A stretch of 54,318 nt of DNA, from contig CAJTCH010000036.1 of NCBI GenBank assembly GCA_910574715.1, positions 1,293-55,610 of the forward strand. The letters run 5' to 3'. Below are positions 36,823-45,366 of this stretch, in pieces. The number at the start of each line of letters is the position of its first letter. The stretch's first letter is position 1. This stretch comes from Lachnospiraceae bacterium (GTDB taxonomy: Bacteria > Bacillota > Clostridia > Lachnospirales > Lachnospiraceae). The position numbers and the translations under genes are program-made. Under the pieces are notes generated by a model. That model ran no database searches, was not told the DNA's origin, and saw only the letters and a program-made list of their open reading frames with translations.

Positions 36823-37989
36823 ATGCAGACAAGACAAATGCGTATGGTAAATACGGTGGCGGCGCTGGAGCGGCTTCTGGACGCTTATGATGAAATAAAG
36901 CTATATGGAGCAGGCTACTATCTGAATGTTGTTCTCGAAGGGCTTGAAAGTCTGGATCCGGGATATCTAAGCAAAATAAAGTGTATCCTGGTCTCGCATT
37001 CGGAGGGGAATCCGGACAGGACGAGAGGATTTCCTGTTATGGAATACCAAAAGGCACAATTGAAGCCAGGGGATTGTGTATTGCTGACGTTAGGGTTTCG
37101 GTTTGCAGAAGAGGTTTATCAGCTTTTGAAAGAGACAGGAGCCTGTATTTTCCAGATCGATTTTAACCTGTTTCAGGAAGGAGCGTACCGGGAGGTAAAG
37201 GAGAGCATACAGCCCTTTATAGATGACTTTCCGGAGAATTTATCAGGGTTGAATCTGCCAGAACATGAAGAAGGGATCATTGCGTGGACATGCTGGTGGC
37301 AAGGCGAGGAACAGGCTCCGGCGATGGTCCGTGTCTGTCTTGCAAGCCAGAGGAGAAATCTGCCGGAGGGTGTACGGCAGATCATTATCACGGAAGATAA
37401 CTGCGAGGAGTACCTAAGCCTACCGGAGCACATCACAGAGAAGGTGAAAGACGGACGGATCTCCCTGACAACCCTGTCGGATATCATAAGGGCGGCATTG
37501 CTGTACAAGTATGGGGGCTTCTGGATGGATTCCACGTTGTATGTCTGCAAAAAGTTGGGAGAGGAGATCCTGGATCATCCGATCTATACGCGGAATCTGC
37601 CGGAGACACAGTATTGTGCGGATGCAATGTGGAGCGGGTGGTTTCTTTATGCCAAACCGGGAAACAAGCTGTTTGCTTTTTTGATGGAAAGCTTTTTCTA
37701 TTATTTTTCCGTACATGACAGGATCAGGTATTATTTTATGGTAGATTATATCATCGCCATAGCATGTAATACGTTTCCGGAGGTGGAGAAGCAGCTGAAG
37801 GCAGTCCCTTATAACAATGAAGGAGCCCAGGAACTGGTAAAGCACCTCTGGGAACCGTATGATGAAGGGCAGATTAAGGAGTATATAAAGAACACTTCCG
37901 TTCAAAAGTTAACATATAAATTTGAAGACAGGAAAGGCTGGGAAACGGATGGTACAATCTGTGGGTATCTCATGCATAGGAGGGAATAG
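36823..37989 (+). CDS. Capsular polysaccharide synthesis / GT32-like transferase with N-terminal module
   Basis: Module at residues 20-115 (IKLYGAGYYLNVVL, ILVSHSEGNPDRT, CVLLTLGFRF). The rest matches the capsular polysaccharide synthesis/Gly_transf_sug type: IIAWTCWWQGEEQAP, then LTTLSDIIRAALLYKYGG followed by FWMDST with the DxD-like metal site. Such enzymes transfer hexoses in capsule and glycoprotein synthesis. From this gene onward the sequence is visibly richer in GC, marking the right boundary of the AT-rich block. AAGGA ribosome binding site. Confidence 0.75.
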   Translation: MQTRQMRMVNTVAALERLLDAYDEIKLYGAGYYLNVVLEGLESLDPGYLSKIKCILVSHSEGNPDRTRGFPVMEYQKAQLKPGDCVLLTLGFRFAEEVYQLLKETGACIFQIDFNLFQEGAYREVKESIQPFIDDFPENLSGLNLPEHEEGIIAWTCWWQGEEQAPAMVRVCLASQRRNLPEGVRQIIITEDNCEEYLSLPEHITEKVKDGRISLTTLSDIIRAALLYKYGGFWMDSTLYVCKKLGEEILDHPIYTRNLPETQYCADAMWSGWFLYAKPGNKLFAFLMESFFYYFSVHDRIRYYFMVDYIIAIACNTFPEVEKQLKAVPYNNEGAQELVKHLWEPYDEGQIKEYIKNTSVQKLTYKFEDRKGWETDGTICGYLMHRRE

Positions 37990-37992
37990 AAG

Positions 37993-38943
37993 ATGAATAG
38001 ACCGGTGATCATATACGGAGCGGGATTTCGCGGCGGGAGGAATTTTATAGCGCTTGCAGAGGAAAATGTACATGTTGAGGCATTTTGCGACAGGGATGCA
38101 GAGCATATCCCTTTATATTATGGATGTAATGTCCTGACGCGTGACGAGGCGGTAGAAAAGTATCCGTCGCTGCCCTTTCTTTTGTCTGTGGATGACGAAG
38201 AGGCGCGAAGGCAGATCGCAGAGGATCTGCGGACCCTGGGCATAGAAGTCTATGAAAGCTTTGAGGAATTTTTCCAGGGGTCAAATGATTATGAGATAGA
38301 ACATGTGTATTGCGGCAAGGCAGTGGGCTTTCAGGTTGTGCCGTCGCTTTTAGAGGGCAGGGAGCATCTGACGGCATACTCGTTCGGGATTGGCTTTGAT
38401 TATTCTTTTGAACTGGAGCTGGCGGAAAAATACGGCATGGAGGTCTATGCATTTGATCCAAGCCCAGAGGTAGTAAAAGAGATGGAAAGCAAAAAGCTTC
38501 CGGAGAATCTGAGATACTATCCTTACGGTCTTTCCGATGAGGATGCATTAAAGACATTTTATCTTCCCAGTTCCGGCCTGGATTATTCCGAGCACTTTGC
38601 GCCATGGACAAGCAGCGAAAAGATACAGATGCAGGTTCACAGACTTTCGACATTGATGGAGCGATTCGGGCACAGCAGGCTTGATCTGCTGAAAATGGAT
38701 GTGGAGGGTTCGGAGTTTATGGCGCTGCCGGATATCTTGGAGAGCGGGCTTGAATTCGATCAGCTCTGTATAGAGACGCATACCCGTATTTTCCCTGACA
38801 GTGTGGAGAAAATGAGAGGGGTAAAGAAGCTTTTGAACGATCATGGATATCTGCTGGTAAGCAATGGCAGACAGGAACAGACGTATATCAGTAAAAGAGC
38901 AGGCAGAGGTGGAGGATATGGAACAGGCACAGGAGATCATTAG
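37993..38943 (+). CDS. FkbM family methyltransferase with N-terminal module
   Basis: Module at residues 1-95 (VIIYGAGFRGGRNF, AFCDRDAEHIPLYYG, FLLSVDDEEA). An FkbM-type SAM methyltransferase follows: AYSFGIGFDYSFELEL replaces the Gly-rich SAM loop, VYAFDPSPEVV holds the acidic residue, and LLKMDVEGSEFMAL is the family hallmark. FkbM enzymes O-methylate sugars or polyketides. The 3' end overlaps the next gene by 26 nt. The SAM loop is atypical, so activity is not certain. Confidence 0.8.
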   Translation: MNRPVIIYGAGFRGGRNFIALAEENVHVEAFCDRDAEHIPLYYGCNVLTRDEAVEKYPSLPFLLSVDDEEARRQIAEDLRTLGIEVYESFEEFFQGSNDYEIEHVYCGKAVGFQVVPSLLEGREHLTAYSFGIGFDYSFELELAEKYGMEVYAFDPSPEVVKEMESKKLPENLRYYPYGLSDEDALKTFYLPSSGLDYSEHFAPWTSSEKIQMQVHRLSTLMERFGHSRLDLLKMDVEGSEFMALPDILESGLEFDQLCIETHTRIFPDSVEKMRGVKKLLNDHGYLLVSNGRQEQTYISKRAGRGGGYGTGTGDH

Positions 38944-41164
38944 GGGAATACAGCGCGGATTATTACAGTGGTATGATTTTAAGCCGGACAGCATGATACT
39001 CTATACAGGAAGTGAAGAGGATGCCATAGCAGAGATGTTAAGGGAACGTGCGGGAGCGCTGGTCTGTGTATCCTGCAGGACGGCAGGAGAGGAGAACTTT
39101 CGGCAGAGCTATGGAGAGCGCTTCGACTACATCGTATCCGTGGCGGCGTTAGAGAGGCAGCTTCATCCGGAGCGGATACTGGCAGGTTTCCGGAACTTGT
39201 TAAAGGCAGACGGGAAGCTGCTCCTTGGCATGAACAACCGCCTTGGCATAAGGTATTTCTGCGGGGACAGAGATCCGTATACACAGCGGAGCTTTGACGG
39301 CGTGGAAGGTTATCGCAGGGCATACGTAAAGAAAGAGGATACGTTCCAGGGACGGATGTACAGCCAGGCTGAATTAAAGGCAATGCTTCAAAGTACAGGC
39401 TGGGAGGAGTGCCGTTTCTATTCTGTCCTTTCGGATCTGGAGGATCCGGCGCTGATCTATGCCGAAGATTTTCTGCCGAATGAGGATCTGTCAGTCAGGC
39501 TGTTCCCGACATACCATTATCCCAATTCCGTATTCTTAGAGGAGGAGTGTCTGTATACGGATCTGGCTGCGAACGGGATGTTCCATCAGACGGCAAACGC
39601 GTATCTCATAGAGTGTGCGCCGGACGGTCAGTTCTCAGACATCAGCCATGTGACATGCTCCATGGAACGCGGCAGGGAGCGGGCGGTTTTTACAGTGATA
39701 CATAACTCCGGGATCGTAGAAAAGCGTGCGGCGTATCCGGAGGGGCAGGCACGCCTGGAAAAAATGGCTGGATACAGGGAAGACCTGAAGGCGCATGGCA
39801 TTCCGACGGTGGAAGCGCAGATGAAAAACGGCGCTTATGTCATGCCATATATGAAGGGCGAGACGGGACATGCGTATTTGAAGCGATTGCTGTTGGAGGA
39901 TGTGGATGCGTTTTTGCAGAAACTCGATCAGTTCCGTGACCTGATCCTGCAGTCGTCTGAGATCGTGAAAGAGGACTGCGGGGACGGAGAGGGTGCGATC
40001 CTGCGCCGCGGATATGTGGATCTGGTCCCGCTGAACAGCTTTTATCAGGACGGTACGTTTGTATTTTACGATCAAGAGTTCTGTGAGGAAGATTATCCGG
40101 CAAATGTGATCATCACGCGCATGATCGCGACACTATATGCCGGAAGCTTTGAGCTGTTGAAAAGGCTGCCGATGGAAACGTTGTTTGAGCGGTATAACCT
40201 GACGAAGAAGCTGGATCATTTCTGGAGGATGGAATGGGACTTCCTGGCGGATCTGCGGAATGAGAAGGAACTGCGCAGGTATCATAATGCCTGTCAGCGA
40301 AACGGAGAGATCGTACATTCCAACCGCCAGCGGATGAATTATTCGCAGGAGGATTATCAGCGGCTGTTTATCGACATTTTCCGGAATGTGGATACCCGCA
40401 GGCTGATCTTATTCGGTTCCGGGACTTTCGCCAGAAGATTTCTTGAACTGTACGGGCAGGATTATCCGGTATACGCAGTTATAGACAACAGCCGGGAGAA
40501 ATGGGGGCAGGAGCTTAAGGGGATCGTGATCCAGTCCCCTGACATTCTGCGTGATCTTGCATCGGGAGAATATAAGGTCCTGATCTGCATTAAAAATTAT
40601 CTGTCGGTGATGAAGCAGCTGGATGAGCTGGGCGTGACAGAGTATAGTATCTTTGATCCGCATAAGAGCTATCCAAGGAAACGCAGGCCGATCGCAGTGA
40701 CAGGCGTGCCGGAAGGGAAACAGGCTTTGGAAAAGAAGAAATACCATGTGGGTTACATTGCCGGTGTGTTCGACCTGTTCCATGTGGGGCATCTGAACAT
40801 GTTCAAGCGTGCGAAAGAACAATGCGACTACCTGATCGTCGGTGTCGTGACGGATGAGGGAGTACGGAAGTTCAAAGAGACAGAGCCCTTTGTCCCGTAT
40901 GAGGAGCGTGTGGAGATGGTACGATCTTGCAGGTATGTAGATGAGGTGGCAGAAATTCCGTTGAATTTCGGCGGTACAAGCGATGCGTGGCGGCTGCACC
41001 ATTTCGACTGCCAGTTTTCCGGCAGTGACTACGCGGCTCATCCCGATTGGCTGGCAGAAAAAGAGTTTCTGGAGAAGCACGGAGCGGAGATGGTGTTCTT
41101 TCCCTATACGGAGGGGACAAGTTCTACGAAGCTGAAGACGATGATTGAGAAAAAGTTATTATAA
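38918..41164 (+). CDS. Multidomain fusion: methyltransferase-like, unknown, module, cytidylyltransferase
   Basis: 748 residues. Residues 1-190 resemble a class I SAM methyltransferase (FDYIVSVAALERQ, LKADGKLLLGMNN, MYSQAELKAML). Residues 200-480 are a helical region with VMPYMKGETGHAYL and FVFYDQEFCEEDYP, somewhat kinase- or phosphotransferase-like but unassigned. The module is at 490-580 (LILFGSGTFARRFL, AVIDNSREKWG). From about 600 there is a complete TagD-type cytidylyltransferase (GVFDLFHVGHLNMFKRA, late TEGTSSTKLK). This suggests methylation, or other modification, and CDP activation of a substrate by one polypeptide. The start at 38918 follows GGTGGAGG; an earlier in-frame ATG at 38864 lies in the upstream gene. 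Confidence 0.75.
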   Translation: MEQAQEIIRGIQRGLLQWYDFKPDSMILYTGSEEDAIAEMLRERAGALVCVSCRTAGEENFRQSYGERFDYIVSVAALERQLHPERILAGFRNLLKADGKLLLGMNNRLGIRYFCGDRDPYTQRSFDGVEGYRRAYVKKEDTFQGRMYSQAELKAMLQSTGWEECRFYSVLSDLEDPALIYAEDFLPNEDLSVRLFPTYHYPNSVFLEEECLYTDLAANGMFHQTANAYLIECAPDGQFSDISHVTCSMERGRERAVFTVIHNSGIVEKRAAYPEGQARLEKMAGYREDLKAHGIPTVEAQMKNGAYVMPYMKGETGHAYLKRLLLEDVDAFLQKLDQFRDLILQSSEIVKEDCGDGEGAILRRGYVDLVPLNSFYQDGTFVFYDQEFCEEDYPANVIITRMIATLYAGSFELLKRLPMETLFERYNLTKKLDHFWRMEWDFLADLRNEKELRRYHNACQRNGEIVHSNRQRMNYSQEDYQRLFIDIFRNVDTRRLILFGSGTFARRFLELYGQDYPVYAVIDNSREKWGQELKGIVIQSPDILRDLASGEYKVLICIKNYLSVMKQLDELGVTEYSIFDPHKSYPRKRRPIAVTGVPEGKQALEKKKYHVGYIAGVFDLFHVGHLNMFKRAKEQCDYLIVGVVTDEGVRKFKETEPFVPYEERVEMVRSCRYVDEVAEIPLNFGGTSDAWRLHHFDCQFSGSDYAAHPDWLAEKEFLEKHGAEMVFFPYTEGTSSTKLKTMIEKKLL

Positions 41165-41190
41165 GAATTAAAATGGCGGAGGATAAGTGA

Positions 41191-42474
41191 TTGGATATGA
41201 TAGTTTCCCCTCGTGGGATTGTAGACATCGAACGTCCGGGGCAGGGAGTCCTGGATCTGTCCCAGGCGGGATTTGGTCAGGCGCTGCTTGACTTTGCAAT
41301 GTTTTGTTCGGATCAAGAGTTAGAGTGTGTGGGGAAGCAAAAGAAGAAAGGAACTTCCCCAAAGCGGCTGTGGGTTTCCGAACATCCGGAAAATTTATAT
41401 GACAAGGCAAGGCCGGTACTTGAGCGGTGTGTCCGGGAAGGGCTGTCTCTGCCCGCGGCTCGCGCGCCTTATCTGTGCAGGGACACAAAGCGGGAAGATC
41501 TAAGAGAGCTGATGGCAGGGCTGACGGAGGAATGTATCCGGATCTGCGGGAGGATCGGCTGTACTGCGCTGATCGTCAGGCCGCTGTTTTCCGGTGTAAA
41601 GCCGGGGGATGAGTGGGAGGTAAACAGAAAGTATTACCTTCATTTTCTGGAACTTGCCAGAGAGAACCAGGTGACAATTTTGTTGGAAAATCAGTGCAGG
41701 GACATGAACGGCCATCTGGTACAGGGCGTCTGTGCAGACGGCAGGGAAGCGGCTAATTGGGTTGACCGGCTGAACGAAGAGGCAGGAGAGGAGCGGTTTG
41801 GATTCTGCATAGACACAGGGGCGTGCAGCCTGTGCGGGCAGGATATGCAGGAGTTTGCTCTTTCGCTGGGGAAGCGCGCCAAGGCTGTGATCCTGCGTGA
41901 ATGTGACGGACACACAGAATGCAGCAGGCTGCCGTTTACCTGCGCCGCCGGGGGACAGTCCTTGACGGACTGGCTTGGGCTGATCCGGGGATTGCGGGAG
42001 ACCGGATTTGACGGACGGCTGATCCTGGATTTTTCGGATACCGCCGGAGCCTTTTCACCGATCCTGCGCCCGGGGCTTGTGAAGCTTGCCAGATCGACGG
42101 TGGAATATTTCGGCTGGCAGATCGGGCTTGAGAATCTGTTGAAAAAGTATCCGTCCATCGTTCTTTTCGGCGCGGGCAATATGTGCCGGAACTATATGAA
42201 ATGCTATGGAGATAAGTATCCGCCGTTGTTTACCTGCGACAATAACCAGACCCTTTGGGGAACTTTGTTTTGCGGTTTAGAAGTAAGACCGCCCGAGAGT
42301 CTTAAGGATCTGCCGAAGGACTGCGTGATATTAATCTGTAATATCTATTACCGGGAGATCGAACGGCAGCTTCGCGGCATGGGGATCCTGAATCCGATAG
42401 AATTTTTCAATGACGAGTATATGCCCGCGTTCTATTTTGACAGGATCGAGCGGGAATGGCAGGAAGGAGTATGA
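41191..42474 (+). CDS. Degenerate AP_endonuc_2 TIM-barrel protein with C-terminal module
   Basis: Residues 1-300 form a sugar-phosphate isomerase/epimerase-type barrel, paralogous to the next gene's product (shared GHLVxGxC, GFCxDTG, LPFTxxxG/K). Metal-binding residues are lost: the neighbour's CFDTGHANI is CIDTGACSL here, and its VLHIHDNDG is VILRECDG. The module occupies residues 318-410 (IVLFGAGNMCRNYM, FTCDNNQTLWGTL, CVILICNIYY). It is therefore probably a non-catalytic partner or has changed chemistry. TTG start eight bases after GGAGG; ATG at 41197 is an alternative. Confidence 0.75.
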   Translation: MDMIVSPRGIVDIERPGQGVLDLSQAGFGQALLDFAMFCSDQELECVGKQKKKGTSPKRLWVSEHPENLYDKARPVLERCVREGLSLPAARAPYLCRDTKREDLRELMAGLTEECIRICGRIGCTALIVRPLFSGVKPGDEWEVNRKYYLHFLELARENQVTILLENQCRDMNGHLVQGVCADGREAANWVDRLNEEAGEERFGFCIDTGACSLCGQDMQEFALSLGKRAKAVILRECDGHTECSRLPFTCAAGGQSLTDWLGLIRGLRETGFDGRLILDFSDTAGAFSPILRPGLVKLARSTVEYFGWQIGLENLLKKYPSIVLFGAGNMCRNYMKCYGDKYPPLFTCDNNQTLWGTLFCGLEVRPPESLKDLPKDCVILICNIYYREIERQLRGMGILNPIEFFNDEYMPAFYFDRIEREWQEGV

Positions 42475-42481
42475 TAATAAA

Positions 42482-43423
42482 ATGTTGAACATAGGAGTCC
42501 AGACCAAAAACGTCGTCAATAACACGCATCCGGAAGAAGGCTTCGCCATGCTGAAGCGAGCAGGTTTTTCCTGTGCGGATTTCAGTTTGAACAGTTATCT
42601 TTCCAACACTTCTCTCTATCAGTCAGAGCGGAATGAATTTTTTGACCGGTCGGTCCAGGAGCTGGAGCATTACTTCGCACCGCATAAACAGGGGGCGGAA
42701 GCGTCCGGGATCACGATCAATCAGATGCATATGCCGTATCCTGTGTATGTGCCGAAGGCTGACAGGGAATTGAACGACTATCTATGGAACCAGGTGGCGC
42801 AAAAGAGTATGGCTGTATGTGCTTTCTTTGGATGCCCCTATATCGTGATCCATGGGTTTAAGCTTGCCCGTTTCCTTGGCTCAGAGGAACAGGAATGGCG
42901 GGAAACGGCAAGGTTCATAGATTCCATTGCCCCGCTTGCAAAGGAAATGGGGATCACCATATGTATTGAAAATCTGTATGACAGCGTAGGCGGGCATCTT
43001 GTGGAGGGACCGTGCTGCAATGCCAGGAAGGCGGCAGAGCGCATAGATCAGTTCAATGACAGATACGGGGCGGAGGTTTTGGGATTCTGTTTTGACACAG
43101 GCCATGCCAACATCGCGGGGATAGATTTTGAGAGATTTATCACGGCGCTTGGCAGCCGTCTAAAGGTCTTGCATATACATGACAACGACGGCGTATCCGA
43201 CCTGCACCAGATCCCCTTTACCTTTACAAAGACCAGGGAGAATCTGTCTTCTACCGATTGGGACGGGTTTGTCATGGGGTTAAAGAAGATCAGATTTGAC
43301 GGAGTGCTGAGCTTTGAGACGGCTCCGGTGCTGACTGCGTTTCCCAAGCCGATGAAACAGGATGTGCTGGGATTTATTGCCAATATCGGACGGTATCTGG
43401 CAGAAGAAAGCTTTTTCGAATAG
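42482..43423 (+). CDS. Sugar phosphate isomerase/epimerase (AP_endonuc_2 TIM barrel)
   Basis: 313-residue xylose-isomerase-like barrel with intact metal-site motifs: IENLYDSVGG, CFDTGHANIAG and VLHIHDNDG, plus YIVIHGF. Such enzymes isomerise or epimerise sugars, keto-acids or inositols using a divalent metal. It is the last gene of the rightward run, 7 bp behind its degenerate, module-bearing paralogue; the pair may act as a catalytic/regulatory heteromer. An in-frame ATG at 42410 lies inside the upstream gene, so 42482 is chosen. Confidence 0.8.
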   Translation: MLNIGVQTKNVVNNTHPEEGFAMLKRAGFSCADFSLNSYLSNTSLYQSERNEFFDRSVQELEHYFAPHKQGAEASGITINQMHMPYPVYVPKADRELNDYLWNQVAQKSMAVCAFFGCPYIVIHGFKLARFLGSEEQEWRETARFIDSIAPLAKEMGITICIENLYDSVGGHLVEGPCCNARKAAERIDQFNDRYGAEVLGFCFDTGHANIAGIDFERFITALGSRLKVLHIHDNDGVSDLHQIPFTFTKTRENLSSTDWDGFVMGLKKIRFDGVLSFETAPVLTAFPKPMKQDVLGFIANIGRYLAEESFFE

Positions 43424-43459
43424 GATAAGCACGGTGTCATTTATAACTTGTAAATCAAA

Positions 43460-43504
43460 AAAGGTGTAAAGACCTTGATAATTTAATAAAGACTTTACAC
43501 CTTT
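43460..43504 (-). terminator. Rho-independent terminator between convergent genes
   Basis: AAAGGTGTAAAG (43460-43471) pairs perfectly with CTTTACACCTTT (43493-43504) around a 21-nt loop. On the minus strand the stem is followed by a T-run, so it ends the minus-strand ATPase gene. It may also stop the long rightward transcript, where the T-run is shorter. Confidence 0.8.
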
Positions 43505-43544
43505 GGGTTAGGTTACTTATTTAGTTTCTGATTATGGAAGCTTT

Positions 43545-45227
43545 TTATCGAATCAGCACCGTCTTCCCTTCAAATGCAAATCCATACTTCCGAATCCGTT
43601 CGGGCGCGATACCTTTTGCCTCCAGAGAAGCAGAATATCGCATCCGGTCAATCTGCTTCAGCGCTTCCTGCGCTGTGTCTATAAGGGTCTCCTCGTCATC
43701 AGGATCATGAACTTTGAATTCCAGAATGATTGCATGATCCGTATCGTGCAATGGTTCCAGTATCACGTCATATCTGCCGAAGCCGCTTTCCCGGTTGGAG
43801 TTTATAGAATACCGACCGGCAAGATCTACCATCAGCCCAAGGACAAAACCATGGTAAAAACGTTCCGGTTCTGCCTTCTTGGAGGGGTGCTTCCCGGTAT
43901 CAAAATAACTGAAGGTTGCAAGTGCAACCTGATTCATATAGGCATTCATAGCTTTTTTATCATCCGTCAAAAGTGCTTTGATAAAGTTATTATATGCCGG
44001 TGTGAAATCCATGAACCAACCCTTGATCATCCGTTCAAACATCAACGTTATTTCATAATTCGTGAGCACAAGCTTATAGGTTTCACGTCCTCTTTCGTCT
44101 ATATATAGTTGCGCCATGCGCAGATAGCCAGTCGTAAGCAATAGGCTCCATACGGCATTTTCGCTGTACTCCAACTGATTGAAGATGATCTGTTCGTCAA
44201 TCTGTGTACAGAGAGACTTGCCGGATAAGAGCTCTTCCATGATGATCTTTACATCTGCGCTTCCTTCACGGATCAGCTTGTCGATTAGGCTGTTACTGCT
44301 GGTATTCGCCCAATAAGGCGAGAATTTTCTGAATTTCAGATAGTTTATGATTGACCAGGGGTTATAAATATCTGATTTTTGACCGAATGTAAATCCGTCA
44401 TACCAGTCTCTTACCTTATCTTTGCTTTCAGATAAGCCGAATTCTTCCAAGGCATTCCATACTTCTTGCTGTGTGAATCCAAAACAGTCTGCGTACAGAT
44501 CAGATGCAGTTGTGATCACAGACAGGTTATTCAGGTCAGAGAAGACAGACTCCTTGCTGATCCTTGTGATCCCGGTCATGACAGCACGCTCAAGAAAAGG
44601 ATTCGTCTTGAAGGTCGCATTGAAGAGATTCCTGATGAAAGAGACAGTCTCATCCCAGTATCCATGCACATAAGCCTCCTGCATGGGAGTATCATACTCG
44701 TCTAAGAGAATGATGACCTTTTTCCCGTAATATCGCATCAGATAGCCAGACAGCATGTTCAGGGAGTCAGATGCCAGATAGTCTTCCATGTCGGCAGAAA
44801 CCATCTGATAAAGTCTTTTTTCCTTGTCATTCAACAGGTCGCCGTCTAACAGAAAATCATACCGGTTATATAGATTTGTAATGATCTGGCAGAGCTTTTG
44901 TCTTGTGTTGGGAAAAGAAGATTCTTTTACATTGGCGAAGCTTAAGAAGATTACGGGATAAGCGCCCTGCAATTTCTGGTATTTTTCTTCTTTCCAGATA
45001 GAAAGATGCTCAAAAAGATCATTTCTGCCGGCATGGTCAACGGAAAAGAAATATTCTAACATACTCATATTCAGCGTCTTGCCAAAGCGTCTGGGGCGGG
45101 TGATCAGGGTAACAACATCATCGTTCTCCCACCATTCTTTGATAAAGTCAGTTTTGTCAATGTAAAAATTGTTTTTGGTAATTACTTGAGCGAAATCTTG
45201 ATGTCCGATACCGACTGTTCTTGCCAT
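43545..45227 (-). CDS. AAA-ATPase-like protein with C-terminal PD-(D/E)XK nuclease-like domain
   Basis: N-terminal ARTVGIGHQDF and FYIDKTDFIKEWW are followed by a degenerate Walker A region (ITRPRRFGKTLNM) and Walker B-like IILLDEYDTPMQEAY. The C-terminal part has GFGRYDVILEP and HAIILEFKV, the Asp and Glu-x-Lys of a PD-(D/E)XK fold. This family is common and often multicopy in Clostridia and Bacteroidetes; its role is not established and it may be a selfish or defence-like element. The ATG at 45227 has GGGAGG upstream; earlier in-frame ATGs give an odd Met/Gly-rich leader. It opposes the glycan island. Confidence 0.8.
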   Translation of the reverse strand: MARTVGIGHQDFAQVITKNNFYIDKTDFIKEWWENDDVVTLITRPRRFGKTLNMSMLEYFFSVDHAGRNDLFEHLSIWKEEKYQKLQGAYPVIFLSFANVKESSFPNTRQKLCQIITNLYNRYDFLLDGDLLNDKEKRLYQMVSADMEDYLASDSLNMLSGYLMRYYGKKVIILLDEYDTPMQEAYVHGYWDETVSFIRNLFNATFKTNPFLERAVMTGITRISKESVFSDLNNLSVITTASDLYADCFGFTQQEVWNALEEFGLSESKDKVRDWYDGFTFGQKSDIYNPWSIINYLKFRKFSPYWANTSSNSLIDKLIREGSADVKIIMEELLSGKSLCTQIDEQIIFNQLEYSENAVWSLLLTTGYLRMAQLYIDERGRETYKLVLTNYEITLMFERMIKGWFMDFTPAYNNFIKALLTDDKKAMNAYMNQVALATFSYFDTGKHPSKKAEPERFYHGFVLGLMVDLAGRYSINSNRESGFGRYDVILEPLHDTDHAIILEFKVHDPDDEETLIDTAQEALKQIDRMRYSASLEAKGIAPERIRKYGFAFEGKTVLIR

Positions 45228-45262
45228 AGCCATGCCTCCCATGTCTCCCATGCTTTTCTTGT

Positions 45263-45291
45263 ATCTTATCATTGTTTTGCAAGGAATTCAA
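45263..45291 (-). promoter_or_regulatory. Promoter of the minus-strand ATPase gene
   Basis: On the minus strand, TTGAAT (45291-45286), a 17-bp gap, then TAAGAT (45268-45263). It lies 35 bp before the chosen start, in the divergent region shared with the regulator gene. Confidence 0.45.
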
Positions 45292-45320
45292 TGTTCAAAA
45301 ATATAGAAATCGTTTATAAT
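45292..45320 (+). promoter_or_regulatory. Promoter of the CdaR-like regulator gene
   Basis: Perfect TATAAT at 45315-45320. The -35 region 17 bp upstream, TGTTCA (45292-45297), is poor, so activation or weak basal expression is likely. It overlaps the edge of the divergent minus-strand promoter. Confidence 0.45.
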
Positions 45321-45366
45321 AGTTGTTATATGGAACGAACTCTTACCAGAAAGGATGCAAAAAGCT

